Positions 26,803 through 35,715 of a stretch of 63,040 nucleotides of DNA are shown here, in pieces. The stretch comes from Bacillota bacterium (GTDB taxonomy: Bacteria > Bacillota > Proteinivoracia > UBA4975): NCBI GenBank assembly GCA_012523545.1, contig JAAYIH010000042.1:1-63040 (forward strand), written 5' to 3'. Positions within the stretch are counted from its first letter, which is position 1, and each line of letters opens with the position of its first letter. The translations under genes and the position numbers were made by a program. The notes beneath the pieces were generated by a model. It was given only the letters and a program-made list of their open reading frames with translations, had not been told where the DNA came from and made no database searches.

Positions 26803-26831
26803 TTGACCCCGTTCAGGCGTTGGGGTATATT
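26803..26831 (+). promoter_or_regulatory. SigA promoter of glmU-prs
   Basis: TTGACC (26803-26808), 17 bases, TATATT (26826-26831), starting six bases after the spoVG terminator. Confidence 0.8.
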
Positions 26832-26857
26832 TTTAGCAGGGCCAAAGGAGGGATGAA

Positions 26858-28216
26858 ATGAAGTCATTAACTGCGGTTATTTTGGCAGCAGGCAAAGGAA
26901 CCAGGATGAAATCAGACATTCCCAAAGTTCTGTTTCCCGTGGCGGGCAAGCCCATGCTTCAGCATGTCATCGACACCCTGGGCAAACTGGGGGTTAGCGA
27001 TATATTTGTTGTGGTGGGATACGGGGCCGAGCAGGTGCGGGCCGCCATTACCGGTCCCGTCACCTGGGTGGAGCAGCGCCGGCAGTTGGGAACGGGGCAT
27101 GCTCTGGCCCAGGCTGCACCTGAACTGGACGGCGTAGGCGATCTCCTGGTCCTCTTCGGCGATACGCCCTTGCTCACTGCAGAAACCCTGCAGGGTCTGA
27201 TCCGGGAACACCAAGGCCGCGGCAATGCGGCAACGGTGCTCACCGCCCGTGTGCCCGAACCCTCCGGATACGGCCGGATTATCCGCGGCAGCGACGGGTG
27301 CGTCCGGGCTATCGTGGAAGAAAAGGATGCCAATCCGGAGCAAAAAGCCATCACCGAAATTAACAGCGGTACCATGTGTTTTGCCTGGCCCAAGGTCAAG
27401 CCTGTGCTGGCCCGGCTTAATACCGATAATGTGCAGGGAGAATACTACCTCACCGACATATTTGCCCTCCTGGTTGCCGAAGGCGAGCGCACAGGGGCTT
27501 ATTTGACCGGCGACTGTGACGAGGTGGCCGGTGTCAACGACAGAATTCAGCTGGCATGGGCGGAAAAGGTCATGCGCAGCCGCATCAATCGTGTCCATAT
27601 GCGGCAGGGGGTGACCATTGTCGACCCCAGTACCGTCTGGATTGACGCCGATGTTGAGATCGGCAGGGATACAGTGATTATGCCCAACACTCATATCCTG
27701 GGTGCCAGCAAAATAGGCGGCAGGTGCAGGATTGGCCCCAATGCGTTTTTGGACAGCTGCGTGTTGGGTGAAGGCGTCGCCTTCCGCTACGCGGTGGCTG
27801 AGCAGGCCGCCATTGGCGACAACAGCGTCGTGGGTCCCTTCGCATACATACGTCCGGGGTCCAATATCGGCAGTGCAGTGCGGGTAGGCGACTTTGTGGA
27901 AATTAAGAATTCGGAAATCGGCGACGGGACCAAGGTGCCCCATCTGGCCTATGTCGGCGACGCCAAAATTGGCAGCAATTCCAATATCGGCTGCGGGGTA
28001 ATTACTGCCAACTATGACGGGAAGAAGAAAAATCCCACTTATATTGGCAACAATGTATTTGTCGGCTGCAATACCAACCTGGTGGCGCCGGTTAAAATTG
28101 AGGACGGCGCTTATATTGCCGCCGGTTCGACGATAACAGAGGACGTGCCTGCGCAGGCCCTGGCCATTGCCAGAAGCCGACAGACCGTTAAACCGGATTG
28201 GAGGAAAGGTAAGTAA
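26858..28216 (+). CDS. glmU: Bifunctional UDP-N-acetylglucosamine pyrophosphorylase / glucosamine-1-phosphate acetyltransferase
   Basis: A 452-residue enzyme making UDP-GlcNAc for cell wall synthesis. The N-terminal uridyltransferase domain has ILAAGKGTRMKSDIPKVLF. The C-terminal half (about residues 250-450) is a left-handed beta helix of hexapeptide repeats, ending in the acetyl-CoA site region around TITEDVPAQALAIARSRQ. ATG 26858 follows AAAGGAGGG. prs begins at the next base after its stop codon. Confidence 0.97.
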   Translation: MKSLTAVILAAGKGTRMKSDIPKVLFPVAGKPMLQHVIDTLGKLGVSDIFVVVGYGAEQVRAAITGPVTWVEQRRQLGTGHALAQAAPELDGVGDLLVLFGDTPLLTAETLQGLIREHQGRGNAATVLTARVPEPSGYGRIIRGSDGCVRAIVEEKDANPEQKAITEINSGTMCFAWPKVKPVLARLNTDNVQGEYYLTDIFALLVAEGERTGAYLTGDCDEVAGVNDRIQLAWAEKVMRSRINRVHMRQGVTIVDPSTVWIDADVEIGRDTVIMPNTHILGASKIGGRCRIGPNAFLDSCVLGEGVAFRYAVAEQAAIGDNSVVGPFAYIRPGSNIGSAVRVGDFVEIKNSEIGDGTKVPHLAYVGDAKIGSNSNIGCGVITANYDGKKKNPTYIGNNVFVGCNTNLVAPVKIEDGAYIAAGSTITEDVPAQALAIARSRQTVKPDWRKGK

Positions 28217-29167
28217 ATGTATTACGACCGCAAGTTAAAAATCTTCAGCTGTACTTCTAACCTCCCTTTGGCGCAAGCCATTGCCGACAAAGTGGAAATA
28301 TCCCTGGGCAAGGGCGAAGTGGTGCGGTTCAGTGACGGAGAGGTCACTGTGCGGATAGAGGAAAGCGTCCGCGGGGCCGATGTTTTCATCATCCAGTCCA
28401 CCAGCCAGCCCGCCAACGAAAACCTCATGGAATTGCTGGTCATGATCGACGCCCTCAAGCGGGCGTCGGCCAAGCGCATAACAGCAGTTATTCCCTATTA
28501 CGGTTACGCCCGCCAGGATCGCAAAACGCGGCCGCGGGATCCCATCACCGCCAAACTGGTGGCCAATTTGCTTACAGTGGCAGGCGCCAACCGCATCCTC
28601 TCCATTGACCTGCATGCCGGCGCCATTCAGGGTTTCTTTGATATTCCCGTGGACCATATGACTGCCGTGCCCATACTGGCTGAGCACTTTGCCGGCAGAG
28701 ACACCTCCGATATGGTGGTGGTTTCTCCCGATATGGGCGGCGTGACCAGGGCCAGGGATATGGCCCAGCGGCTGGGCGTGCCCATCGCAATCATTGACAA
28801 ACGGCGTCCCAGGCCCAATGTAGCTGAAGTCATGAACATAATCGGCGATATAAAGGGCAAGCGGGCGATATTGGTAGACGATATTATTGATACCGCCGGC
28901 ACCATCACTTTGGGCGCCCAGGCCCTGCTGGACCGCGGGGCCAAGGAAGTCTTTGCCTGTTGCACTCATCCTGTTTTTTCCGGCCCCGCCATAGAACGCC
29001 TGGCTGCAGCCCCCATCAGCGAGCTGGTGGTCTGCGATACCATTCTGCTGCCTGAAGAAAAGCGCATCCCCTCCCTGAAGATTTGTTCTGTGGCCGCGTT
29101 GCTGGCTGAGGCCATTGTCAGAATCCACGAAGACCTTTCCATAAGTAAGCTGTTTGACGCCACGTAA
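28217..29167 (+). CDS. prs: Ribose-phosphate pyrophosphokinase
   Basis: A 316-residue PRPP synthetase (ribose 5-phosphate + ATP). It has the metal/ATP site [17 protein letters not shown], the flexible-loop region [14 protein letters not shown] and the PRPP-binding [13 protein letters not shown] 28217 immediately follows the glmU stop codon, with GGAAAGG as ribosome site. PRPP feeds the purine, histidine and NAD pathways found elsewhere in the window. Confidence 0.97.
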   Translation: MYYDRKLKIFSCTSNLPLAQAIADKVEISLGKGEVVRFSDGEVTVRIEESVRGADVFIIQSTSQPANENLMELLVMIDALKRASAKRITAVIPYYGYARQDRKTRPRDPITAKLVANLLTVAGANRILSIDLHAGAIQGFFDIPVDHMTAVPILAEHFAGRDTSDMVVVSPDMGGVTRARDMAQRLGVPIAIIDKRRPRPNVAEVMNIIGDIKGKRAILVDDIIDTAGTITLGAQALLDRGAKEVFACCTHPVFSGPAIERLAAAPISELVVCDTILLPEEKRIPSLKICSVAALLAEAIVRIHEDLSISKLFDAT

Positions 29168-29168
29168 T

Positions 29169-29197
29169 TTGACTTGAATTATTGCAAAGAGTATACT
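29169..29197 (+). promoter_or_regulatory. SigA promoter of rplY
   Basis: TTGACT (29169-29174), 17 bases, TATACT (29192-29197), directly after prs. Confidence 0.78.
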
Positions 29198-29229
29198 GTA
29201 TTGGAAATCGTGCAGAAGGAGAGAGAGAT

Positions 29230-29850
29230 ATGGAACGATACACGCTGAATGCTTCCATTCGCACAGCCAAGGGCCGCAAGGTGCGCAGGGAAAAACTGGT
29301 TCCTGCGGTCCTTTACGGACGCAAAGTCCAAGCCAGGAATATTGCTGTTCCCGAGTCTGAGCTCAACCATTTTATCAACCACGGCAGCCCCAATGCCCTG
29401 ATCAACCTGGCAGTTGGCGGGGAATCTTATACTGTCATGCTCAAGGAGCTCCAGCGGGACCGGATTAAGGGCAACGTCATTCATGCCGACTTTTACTCGG
29501 TGGACCTCAGCCAGAAGATTACCGTCACCGTTCCCATTCATCTTGTGGGCGAGGCTCCGGCAGTGAAGGAAGGCGGGGTTTTGCAACTGCAGACCCGGGA
29601 AGTGGAAATCAAGTGCTTGCCGACGGAAATCCCCCAGAGCTTTGACCTGGATATCAGCGCTTTGCAGATTGGCGACACCAGGACCGTTGCCGACCTGTCG
29701 GTGACCGGGGACATTGAGATGTTAACCCCTGCCGACGAAGTAATCGTTTCAGTCCTGGCGCCGCGCCTTGCTGATGAGGTGGAGACCGAGACAACGGAAG
29801 CCGAAGAGACAACGGCAACCTCTGAAGAAGCGGAGGAAGGAGCCGAGTAA
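29230..29850 (+). CDS. rplY: Ribosomal protein L25/TL5/Ctc
   Basis: A 206-residue two-domain L25. The N-terminal 5S rRNA-binding domain (about 1-92) includes KLVPAVLYGRK and HADFYSVD. The C-terminal beta domain (about 95-185) and an acidic, Glu/Thr-rich tail follow. Ctc of B. subtilis is a stress protein, but the promoter here looks SigA-type. ATG 29230 follows AAGGAGAG. It stands between prs and pth as usual. Confidence 0.95.
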   Translation: MERYTLNASIRTAKGRKVRREKLVPAVLYGRKVQARNIAVPESELNHFINHGSPNALINLAVGGESYTVMLKELQRDRIKGNVIHADFYSVDLSQKITVTVPIHLVGEAPAVKEGGVLQLQTREVEIKCLPTEIPQSFDLDISALQIGDTRTVADLSVTGDIEMLTPADEVIVSVLAPRLADEVETETTEAEETTATSEEAEEGAE

Positions 29851-29852
29851 TT

Positions 29853-29874
29853 GGGCGCTGAGCGCCCTTTTTTT
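29853..29874 (+). terminator. Terminator of rplY
   Basis: GGGCGC / GCGCCC with a TGA loop and TTTTTTT, two bases after the stop codon. Confidence 0.88.
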
Positions 29875-29890
29875 GACAGGAGGCGTAAGT

Positions 29891-30466
29891 ATGAAACTAA
29901 TAGTGGGCCTGGGCAACCCCGGGCGCCGGTACGAACGCACCCGCCATAACATCGGCTTTGAGACGGCAACCCGGCTGGCATATGGCCTCAAAGCGGCGGA
30001 CTTGGGCCGCCGCTGGCACGGGGTTGTTGCCGAAGCGGATTTTGCCGGGGAAAAGGTATTCATTCTCAAGCCCCAAACCTATATGAACAACAGCGGCAAG
30101 GCCGTGGCTGCGGCCTTGCGGGAATTAAATCTTCCCCTGGAAAACACGTTGATTATATACGACGATCTTGCCCTGCCCCTGGGGACCTTGCGCTTCCGTC
30201 CCGGCGGCTCCGACGGAGGACAGAAGGGTATGCGCTCGATAATAGAGCAGCTGGGCGAGAATGTGCCCAGATTGCGTCTGGGGATTGGCGCCGACAGCGC
30301 CCTGACTCCGCAGGAGTTTGTGCTCAGCCCCTTTGATTCGGCTGAACTGCATCTTTTGGAAGCCATGCTTAACCGCGCCGTCATGGCGGTAAAATGCTGG
30401 CTGGACGAGGGAATCACGGCTGCCATGAATAAATTTAACGGACCGGTGCCGCCGGACAGCGACTGA
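29891..30466 (+). CDS. pth: Peptidyl-tRNA hydrolase
   Basis: A 191-residue enzyme (SpoVC in Bacillus) that frees tRNA from stalled peptidyl-tRNA. Visible are VGLGNPGRRYERTRHNIGF with the catalytic histidine, LKPQTYMNNSG and IYDDLALPLG. ATG 29891 follows GGAGG with eight bases between; upstream in-frame codons lie in rplY. In Bacillus fin/yabK follows, but here mfd follows after 13 bases. Confidence 0.97.
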   Translation: MKLIVGLGNPGRRYERTRHNIGFETATRLAYGLKAADLGRRWHGVVAEADFAGEKVFILKPQTYMNNSGKAVAAALRELNLPLENTLIIYDDLALPLGTLRFRPGGSDGGQKGMRSIIEQLGENVPRLRLGIGADSALTPQEFVLSPFDSAELHLLEAMLNRAVMAVKCWLDEGITAAMNKFNGPVPPDSD

Positions 30467-30479
30467 AGGAGGGAAGGTA

Positions 30480-33400
30480 TTGGAGCTCAGGCAAATCGTC
30501 TCCTCCAACCAGGGCATAGCTCAGGTCCTGTCCCGGCTGGCTGGCGGCGGTCATCATCTGCTGGCGGGAGTCTCGGGCAGCCAACGTGCCCTCCTCCTGG
30601 ATATCCTGGTGGACCGGGAGCAGGCCCCGGTTTTGTATATCGCCGCCAGCCTCAAGGATGCAGAATCCGTTCTGGCGGATTATGAATTTTTCAGCGGCCA
30701 AAAGGGGTACCTGTTCCCCAGCCGGCCCACGTTGGGAGTGGTGGTGGACGCCGAAAGCTACGAGCTGGAAGCCCAGCGCGTACTGGCTTTGGAGCAGGTG
30801 ACGGCGGGCCGGCCGTGCCTGGTGGCTGCACCCGCCGCAGCTCTTTTGGAGCTGTTGCCTCCCCCGCAACACCTGGGGGCCGAAGCTATGACTCTGAAAG
30901 CCGGAGATATAATGCCCCGGGAAGAGCTAACTGCCCGCTTGCTCCGCCTGGGGTACCAGCGGGTGGAACGGACGGAAGGGCCGGGCCAGTTCAGCGTCAG
31001 GGGGGACATTACGGATGTCTGTCCCCCGGGAGGCCAACCGTGCCGCATCGAGTTTTTCGACATCCAAATCGAATCCCTGCGCGCCTTTTCCCTGGAAACT
31101 CAACGCTCACTGCAACCGCTGGATTCCGTATACCTTGGGCAGGTCAGGTTGCTGGTGCTCAACGACGACATCAGGGGCAGGGTGCTGGAAAAATTGGCCG
31201 AACGGGCCAGGACTGTTTCACCGCTGTTTTTGCCTCAGCTGGAGCAGGATCGGGAACGCTTTGCCCGGTTGCACTACTGGCCGGGCTGTCAGCTTTACTT
31301 GCAGTACATGTTTGACGGCGCCTGGAATTTGCTGGATTACTTCGCCGCCGGCAAGGTGGTGGCGGCGGAAACCGCCGACCTCCTGCAACACCTGGATTTG
31401 CTGTCGGGAGAATTGCTGGAGCGCCACCAGGCTCTGCTGGAAAAGGGCAAGCTGTTGCCCGACGTGCAACCCTGGTTGACGCTGCCCCAGGTGGAAGGAA
31501 AATGGCAGCAAGTTCCTACCCTGCACCTGACGCTGTTGATGCGCTCCCTCAAGCAGTTCCGCCTCAGCAGCCTCGACTCTCTGTCTTTTCGACAGGTGCC
31601 CAGCTTCTATGGGCAGCAACAACTTGTGGCCGACGAGATTCAGGCCTGGCTAAGGCGCCGGGCCACGGTGGTAGTATGCGGAGCGGGGCAGCAACTGGCC
31701 CGGTTCCTTAAACTAAAGGATATACCTGTTCACCATGGCCACATTAAGCAATTGCGCCGGGAAACGGTTAACTTTGTGCCCGGGACAATCAGCACAGGTT
31801 TTGAACTGCTGGAGCAGGGCCTGGTGGTGCTCAGCCTCAACGAGCTTGCCCCCCGCCGGCAGCGGGAAAAAAGGCCTCCCTCCCGGGAACGGGGGATGAC
31901 AGAAGGCGAGCTGCAAAGCCTCAAGCCGGGAGAGTATGTGGTTCATTCTGCCTACGGCATTGGCCAGTTCCTGGGCATTGTGACCCGGGATATTGCCGGC
32001 GTGCAAAGGGACTATTTGTACATCAGGTATGCCGGCAAGGATCGCCTCTACCTGCCTACAGATCAGGTGCATTTATTGCAGCGTTACCTGGGCGGCGGCG
32101 ACAAGGCGCCCAAGCTGTATTCCCTGGGCGGCGGCGAATGGCGCAAGGTCACAACTAAAGTGCGGGAATCGGTTCAGAAGCTGGCCTTCGATCTTCTGCA
32201 ACTCTACGCCAAACGGCGGATGACGGCCGGGCATGCCTTTTCCCCGGACACCCCGTGGCAGCGCGAGCTGGAGGACAGTTTCCCCTTTCAGGAAACCCCC
32301 GACCAGCTTAAGGCCATTGCCGAAGTTAAGAAAGACATGGAATCCCGGCGCCCTATGGACCGACTGCTTTGCGGCGATGTGGGTTACGGCAAGACCGAGG
32401 TTGCCCTGCGCGCGGCCATGAAGGCGGTAATGGACGGCAAACAGGTTGCTTTGCTGGCGCCCACCACCATTTTGGCGCAGCAGCATTACAATACCTTCAG
32501 CGAACGGTTTGCTCCCTTTCCCATAAAGGTGGAAGTGTTGAGCAGGTTCAAATCCCCGGCCCAGCAGAAAGCGATTTTGGCCGAAGCTGCACAGGGGAAA
32601 GTGGACATCATCATCGGGACCCATCGCTTGCTGCAAAAGGATGTCTTGTTGCCCAACCTGGGATTGCTCATCATTGACGAAGAACAGCGCTTTGGCGTCG
32701 AGCACAAAGAAAAATTTAAGCAGCTCAAAGGCAGTGTGGACATTTTAACCATGACGGCGACACCCATCCCCCGCACTCTGCAGATGGCGCTGTTGGGGAT
32801 CAGGGATCTCAGCGTCATCAACACTCCGCCCGAGGGCCGGTATCCGGTGCAAACCTATGTCATGGAGTATTCCGACCAGTTGGTGGTATCGGCGGTGCGC
32901 CGCGAGCTGGACCGGGGCGGACAGGTGTATATAATTTATAACCGCGTGCAGGGGATAGACGCCATGGCTTCCCGCCTGCGCAACCTGTTGCCCGACGTCC
33001 TGATTGGCGTCGTCCACGGGCAGATGTCCGAGGGGCTGCTGGAGCGCAGGATGCTGAGTTTCTACCAGGGGGAGTTTCAGGTTCTTCTCAGCACGACGAT
33101 AATCGAAAACGGCCTGGACATTCCCAACGTCAACACCGTCATTGTCTACGATGCCGATAAGCTGGGCCTGGCCCAGCTCTACCAGCTCCGGGGCCGGGTG
33201 GGCAGGGGGAGGCGTCGGGCCTATGCTTACTTTACTTATCGCAAAGACAAAGTTCTCAATGAAAAGGCCCAAAAGCGACTGGCGGCCATAAAAGAGTTCA
33301 CCGAGCTGGGTTCGGGTTACAAAATTGCCCTGCGCGACCTGGAAATCCGGGGCGCCGGCAACATTCTGGGGCCCGAGCAACACGGTTTTATTGCCGCCGT

Positions 33401-33938
33401 GGGCTTTGACCTGTATTGCCAGTTGCTGGAGCAGCAGGTGCGGGCGCTGCTGGGGCAGCCCAGTGAAAAAAAGCCCCTTCCCGAAGTCAGCATCGACCTG
33501 CCCGTCAGCGCCTTTATTCCCGATGGCTATATGCCGGAGCAGGAAAAGATTTACGTGTACCGCCGCATAAAAAACGCCGCCGAGTTGCAGGCGGTGGATG
33601 ATTTGCAGGATGAACTGCACGACCGCTTTGGCGCCTTGCCCCAGGCGTTGCAAAATCTGTTGGACATCGGCCGCATCAGGATATTAGCCGCTGCCCTGGG
33701 CGTAAAAAGCATCGGATGGGTTACCGACGCTTTAAGGGGGACGGAAGCGGTGTCCCTGGCGTTCAGGCCCGACCGGGGTCCCCGGCCGGAATTCTTGCAA
33801 CAGTTATGGGCGCGCAATCCGGGGAAATTTGACTTCAGCCGCAAAGACGGTCTCACTGTTCTGGTCAGGGCGACCAAGGAGGATGTCCTGCCGGAACTGG
33901 AGTACGTCCTGCATCAGTTCGCCAAAAACAGCCATTGA
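30480..33938 (+). CDS. mfd: Transcription-repair coupling factor
   Basis: A 1152-residue DNA translocase that removes stalled RNA polymerase and recruits UvrA. UvrB-like N-terminal domains are followed by the polymerase-interacting RID domain (about residues 475-560, near YVVHSAYGIGQFLGI), a RecG-like motor with Walker A GDVGYGKTEVALRA (about 632-645) and DEEQRFGV, and the C-terminal TRCF domain (about 1000-1100). Length is normal. TTG 30480 follows GAAGGAGGGAAGG. Confidence 0.97.
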   Translation: MELRQIVSSNQGIAQVLSRLAGGGHHLLAGVSGSQRALLLDILVDREQAPVLYIAASLKDAESVLADYEFFSGQKGYLFPSRPTLGVVVDAESYELEAQRVLALEQVTAGRPCLVAAPAAALLELLPPPQHLGAEAMTLKAGDIMPREELTARLLRLGYQRVERTEGPGQFSVRGDITDVCPPGGQPCRIEFFDIQIESLRAFSLETQRSLQPLDSVYLGQVRLLVLNDDIRGRVLEKLAERARTVSPLFLPQLEQDRERFARLHYWPGCQLYLQYMFDGAWNLLDYFAAGKVVAAETADLLQHLDLLSGELLERHQALLEKGKLLPDVQPWLTLPQVEGKWQQVPTLHLTLLMRSLKQFRLSSLDSLSFRQVPSFYGQQQLVADEIQAWLRRRATVVVCGAGQQLARFLKLKDIPVHHGHIKQLRRETVNFVPGTISTGFELLEQGLVVLSLNELAPRRQREKRPPSRERGMTEGELQSLKPGEYVVHSAYGIGQFLGIVTRDIAGVQRDYLYIRYAGKDRLYLPTDQVHLLQRYLGGGDKAPKLYSLGGGEWRKVTTKVRESVQKLAFDLLQLYAKRRMTAGHAFSPDTPWQRELEDSFPFQETPDQLKAIAEVKKDMESRRPMDRLLCGDVGYGKTEVALRAAMKAVMDGKQVALLAPTTILAQQHYNTFSERFAPFPIKVEVLSRFKSPAQQKAILAEAAQGKVDIIIGTHRLLQKDVLLPNLGLLIIDEEQRFGVEHKEKFKQLKGSVDILTMTATPIPRTLQMALLGIRDLSVINTPPEGRYPVQTYVMEYSDQLVVSAVRRELDRGGQVYIIYNRVQGIDAMASRLRNLLPDVLIGVVHGQMSEGLLERRMLSFYQGEFQVLLSTTIIENGLDIPNVNTVIVYDADKLGLAQLYQLRGRVGRGRRRAYAYFTYRKDKVLNEKAQKRLAAIKEFTELGSGYKIALRDLEIRGAGNILGPEQHGFIAAVGFDLYCQLLEQQVRALLGQPSEKKPLPEVSIDLPVSAFIPDGYMPEQEKIYVYRRIKNAAELQAVDDLQDELHDRFGALPQALQNLLDIGRIRILAAALGVKSIGWVTDALRGTEAVSLAFRPDRGPRPEFLQQLWARNPGKFDFSRKDGLTVLVRATKEDVLPELEYVLHQFAKNSH

Positions 33939-33992
33939 GAACAAATGCGGTTTTTGATACAATTTGTAGCATTGAAAGGGGTGGCAGAAGGA

Positions 33993-34967
33993 ATGGGAAA
34001 ACGATTTCGGTTGTTCGCCTTGTTATTGGCAGTCGCTATTTTGGCCGGCTGCGCCGCCAAGGATCCGTCGGTGTACGCCGTTGTCAACGGGGTGGAAATT
34101 ACCCGGGAGGATGTTAACCGCTATGCCAGTTTGGTGTGGTTTGAACCGGATGTGGAACTGACTGCCGAAGACAAGGCCTATATCCTCGACGCGCTAATTC
34201 GAATGCAGGTTTATTCCCAGGCCGCTTTGGCCCGGGGTTTGGAGTTCGACAGCGAAAAAGCTGAAGAAGAGTATGACTTTTTCCGGGATCAGGTCACTGC
34301 CGAGAAATTCGCCGGCAATGTCACAGCGTTCTATGCCCGCATGGAGGAACTCGATCTTACCAAAGAATGGTTGCTGGACTTTTTCCGGCGTTCCATCATC
34401 ATCGACGACATGCTGGCAGAGGAACTGGAAAAGGTGCAGGAACCGGATGATGCCGACGTAGAGGACTATTACAATCAAAACAAGGAAAAATATGCCCATG
34501 ACGAACTGCGCCGGATCAGACACATCCTCGTAAACAAAGGCAACTTCCCCGATGCCGAAGAGGATGAGGTGGCAGACCTTACCAAGAATCTGGCCAACGA
34601 AATTTACCAGCGCCTCCTGGACGGGGAAGATTTCGCCGAGCTGGCCAAGGAATATTCCCAGGATGTCAGCGGTAAAGCCGGTGGCGACATCGGCTGGTGG
34701 GAAAAAGAAGACCTGGTCGAAGAGTTTGCCGAAGTGGCGTTTTCCCTTGAGCCCGGCGTCATTTCCGAACCAGTGGAGAGCACCTACGGCTGGCATGTTT
34801 TAGAGGTATTGGAGGTCAAGGAAGCCGGCTATTACGAACTGGACGAAGCGCTGCGCGAGGAGATTCATGCCGAACTCCAGTACAAGCGGCGGCAAACACG
34901 CTTGAACGACCTGTTGTCATTGCTGATGGAGCAAGCAGACATTGTCAAATATTATAAGTCCCCGTAA
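33993..34967 (+). CDS. Peptidylprolyl isomerase lipoprotein (PrsA/SurA-like parvulin)
   Basis: A 324-residue lipoprotein with a signal peptide ending in the lipobox LAGC (residues about 17-20), a SurA-type helical N-terminal domain, and a parvulin domain (about 180-290; RIRHILV, GGDIGWW, EPVESTYGWHVLEV). It should assist folding of exported proteins outside the membrane. ATG 33993 has GGGGTGGCAGAAGGA upstream. An mfd - parvulin - spoVT order is common in Clostridia. Confidence 0.9.
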   Translation: MGKRFRLFALLLAVAILAGCAAKDPSVYAVVNGVEITREDVNRYASLVWFEPDVELTAEDKAYILDALIRMQVYSQAALARGLEFDSEKAEEEYDFFRDQVTAEKFAGNVTAFYARMEELDLTKEWLLDFFRRSIIIDDMLAEELEKVQEPDDADVEDYYNQNKEKYAHDELRRIRHILVNKGNFPDAEEDEVADLTKNLANEIYQRLLDGEDFAELAKEYSQDVSGKAGGDIGWWEKEDLVEEFAEVAFSLEPGVISEPVESTYGWHVLEVLEVKEAGYYELDEALREEIHAELQYKRRQTRLNDLLSLLMEQADIVKYYKSP

Positions 34968-34978
34968 GGGGGCTTTTC
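34956..34978 (+). terminator. Terminator after the parvulin gene
   Basis: AAGTCCCC / GGGGGCTT (one G-T pair) with loop GTAA spanning the stop codon, then TTCCTTTT. Confidence 0.7.
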
Positions 34979-35001
34979 CTTTTGCAATTGCTGGTAAAAA
35001 A

Positions 35002-35032
35002 TGAATAAATGTTGCTGAACAGTTATATACTA
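35002..35032 (+). promoter_or_regulatory. SigG promoter of spoVT
   Basis: TGAATA (35002-35007), 18 bases, TATACTA (35026-35032). This matches the SigG consensus TGAATA-N17/18-CATACTA with one mismatch. spoVT is a forespore SigG gene in B. subtilis. Confidence 0.78.
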
Positions 35033-35073
35033 GCTATGACCGGGACACAATTTACTGACTGTAAGGAGGCAAG

Positions 35074-35634
35074 ATGGTGAAAGCGACGGGCATTGTCAGA
35101 CGCATCGACGATCTTGGGCGAGTGGTAATACCCAAAGAAATTCGCCGCACCCTGAAGATCCGCGAGGGGGATCCCCTGGAGATTTTCGTCGATCGGGACG
35201 GTGAAGTCATACTCAAGAAATATTCTCCCATTGGGGAATTGGGCGATTTTGCCAAGGAATATGCTGACTCCCTCTATGAAGCGTTGGGACATATATCATG
35301 CATTGCCGACCGGGATGTGATCATTGCTGTCGCCGGGGCACCCAAAAAGGAGTTTCTCAACAAGGCTATCGGACCTGCAGTGGAAAAGGCAATGGAAGAG
35401 CGCCGGATCTTGAAAATCGATAAGCCGGGACAACAAAAAGAATGCCTCAGTTGTCTCGCTGATGATGAAGAATGCAAATTTACCTCCGAAGTTATTGCTC
35501 CGATTATATCCGGAGGCGACCCCATAGGGGCCGTAATCCTGTGTTCCCGGGAGCCCAATGTCAAGATGGGAGAGATGGAAGTAAAGCTGGCCGAGACGGC
35601 AGCAGGATTTTTGGCCAAACAAATGGCACAATAA
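35074..35634 (+). CDS. spoVT: Stage V sporulation protein T, forespore regulator
   Basis: A 186-residue transcription factor. The N-terminal AbrB swapped-hairpin domain (about 1-50; TGIVRRIDDLGRVVIPKEIR) binds DNA. The C-terminal GAF domain (about 55-186) carries a small cysteine group (CLSCLADDEEC). It modulates SigG-dependent genes late in sporulation. ATG 35074 follows AAGGAGG by six bases. A SigG-type promoter stands 42 bases upstream, and a terminator overlaps the stop codon. Confidence 0.97.
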   Translation: MVKATGIVRRIDDLGRVVIPKEIRRTLKIREGDPLEIFVDRDGEVILKKYSPIGELGDFAKEYADSLYEALGHISCIADRDVIIAVAGAPKKEFLNKAIGPAVEKAMEERRILKIDKPGQQKECLSCLADDEECKFTSEVIAPIISGGDPIGAVILCSREPNVKMGEMEVKLAETAAGFLAKQMAQ

Positions 35635-35658
35635 AAAGGGACGCCAGTCCCTTTTTTT
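35634..35658 (+). terminator. Terminator of spoVT
   Basis: AAAAAGGGAC pairs with GTCCCTTTTT across GCCA, ending in a T run. Confidence 0.85.
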
Positions 35659-35715
35659 CTGGAAATAGTTCGGTTTGTCAGGTATAATAGTTCGGGCATG
35701 AGGGGGGAGAAGCGT

